Shown here: positions 13,926 to 14,775 of the stretch, in pieces
How positions within the stretch are numbered: position 1 is the stretch's first letter
Layout of the letters: the number at the start of each line of letters is the position of its first letter
NCBI GenBank assembly: GCA_017414605.1
Contig: JAFQLG010000036.1
Location: 1 to 14,775, forward strand
DNA from: Clostridia bacterium
GTDB lineage: Bacteria; Bacillota_A; Clostridia; Oscillospirales; CAG-272
Reading direction: 5' to 3'
Length of the DNA stretch: 14,775 bases
Position numbers and translations under genes: made by a program
The notes under the pieces: model-generated
The model's input: only the letters and a program-made list of their open reading frames with translations
Database searches by the model: none
Told to the model about the DNA's origin: nothing

Positions 13926-14762
13926 TTATTCCTCAATGGTGGCGTCTACGGATATCTCCGAAACAGGTGCATTCTCCGCGGGCGCTTCATAAAAGGTACT
14001 CTCCTCTGCGGGAGTATTCTCCGTTATCACTTCATCAGCAGTAGCCTCCGCAGCAGGCGCCTCCTCAATATTTTCGGCTGCCGCAATCGGCTCAGGTTTG
14101 CTGCGCTTCATCTGTCTGAACAGAACGGCAAGCATAATTATCACCGCACTCTCCACCAGTTTTGCAAGACCCAAAAATACGTTTGACTCAAGCATAGCGA
14201 TACCAAGGATCGCTATAAACGCGCCTCCGATTATGAGCGTTATAAAGGGTGCTTTCTTGTTCGTATCGGGGTCGCTTGCCAGCACCTTTAGGTATTTGGA
14301 CGTGTTTTTATACGCCTTACCCATGAAAATATATGCAACGATTGCTACGGCATAAGCAACGGCTACCATAATGGTTATTATGTAAAATCTTGTGCTTAAA
14401 AAGCTTATCGCCTGATCCCAAAAACCAAGCACCACGCCAGAAACTATCGCCAGGCTGCCAAAAAGCGCTTGTATGTCCTCTATTCCCTCAAGCTCTATTC
14501 CATAGGTCTTGAGCTGCTCTCGCGAAAGGTCGCTTTGAGCAAGAAACTCGTCAAACTCTTCAAGCGACATATTCTCAAATTCTCCCGCGTACTCTATCAC
14601 CTGCTCGAGAACGGGCTTTACACTTTGTTCAAGCGCGGGAATTATCGTATCTGTCATGATGTCGCCCACAAGCGTAAGTATAAGGCAACCAACCAAAAGT
14701 ACACCGCCTATCGCATAGATAAAGGATAGCACGATTTTATTTATTACGTTGGAGTACGCCAT
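13926..14762 (-). CDS. Multi-pass membrane protein with acidic Ala/Glu-rich tail, possibly 5'-partial
   Basis: If ATG 14762 is the start the protein has 278 residues. A TTG two codons upstream is also in frame, and no in-frame stop occurs before the window edge, so the true start may lie outside. Hydrophobic segments are visible near the N-terminus (about 7-35), around 100-125, 128-150 and 170-215. An acidic stretch of about 60 residues follows the first helix and contains EFENMSLEEFDEFLAQ. After a basic patch (RQMKRSKPEP) the last 50 or so residues are rich in alanine, glutamate and proline, low in complexity and probably disordered. No enzyme motif or known family is recognised. A terminator follows the stop. 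Confidence 0.68.
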   Translation of the reverse strand: MAYSNVINKIVLSFIYAIGGVLLVGCLILTLVGDIMTDTIIPALEQSVKPVLEQVIEYAGEFENMSLEEFDEFLAQSDLSREQLKTYGIELEGIEDIQALFGSLAIVSGVVLGFWDQAISFLSTRFYIITIMVAVAYAVAIVAYIFMGKAYKNTSKYLKVLASDPDTNKKAPFITLIIGGAFIAILGIAMLESNVFLGLAKLVESAVIIMLAVLFRQMKRSKPEPIAAAENIEEAPAAEATADEVITENTPAEESTFYEAPAENAPVSEISVDATIEE

Positions 14763-14775
14763 ATACAAACGAAGT

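Overview
The window looks like chromosomal DNA from a low-to-mid GC member of the Bacillota, probably a gut-type Clostridia. Evidence: purine-rich Shine-Dalgarno sites before nearly every gene, near-consensus sigma-A promoters with 16-17 base spacers, intrinsic terminators with U-tracts, a tRNA gene with encoded CCA, and the mix of protein families. No phage, transposase, CRISPR array or conjugation gene is visible. It reads as an ordinary housekeeping and metabolic stretch of about twelve protein genes and one tRNA gene. The assignment to Clostridia is inference.

Layout, left to right. Bases 1-137 hold an array of small hairpins separated by ATTTCAC, ending at a bidirectional terminator. A minus-strand tRNA-Trp gene (141-216) and a plus-strand CofE-like glutamyl-ligase gene (442-1641) diverge from strong promoters. 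A 247-base gap with three consecutive hairpins leads to a stand-alone GMP synthase ATP-pyrophosphatase gene (1889-2890). Next come two single-gene plus-strand units, each with its own promoter and terminator: an SDR oxidoreductase (3026-3790) and a beta-helix protein resembling GH110 alpha-galactosidases (3922-5493). A shared terminator separates these from a minus-strand pair, a PHP-domain protein (6920-7819) followed by a MATE exporter (5534-6904). That pair is divergent from a plus-strand pair, a sugar isomerase/epimerase (8027-8992) and a membrane-anchored extracellular protein (9008-10000). A CCA-adding enzyme (10185-11369) overlaps a small membrane-protein gene (11362-11868). Three minus-strand genes follow: a small two-helix membrane protein (11915-12322), an M18 aminopeptidase (12509-13795) and a larger membrane protein with an acidic tail (13926 to about 14762, possibly continuing past the window).

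Functional links. The sugar isomerase and PHP-MATE operons share an intergenic region in which the same 11-mer, AAAGCTCTTGA, overlaps the -35 box of both promoters in mirrored orientation. This suggests a common regulator. The beta-helix hydrolase and the isomerase hint at carbohydrate use, but no sugar transporter is present here.

Most notable points: the ATTTCAC hairpin array, the hairpin trio upstream of guaA, a GMP synthase lacking its glutaminase domain, a PHP protein missing several expected metal ligands, and the mirrored -35 repeat. I found no clear multi-gene novel system such as a defence island or biosynthetic cluster.
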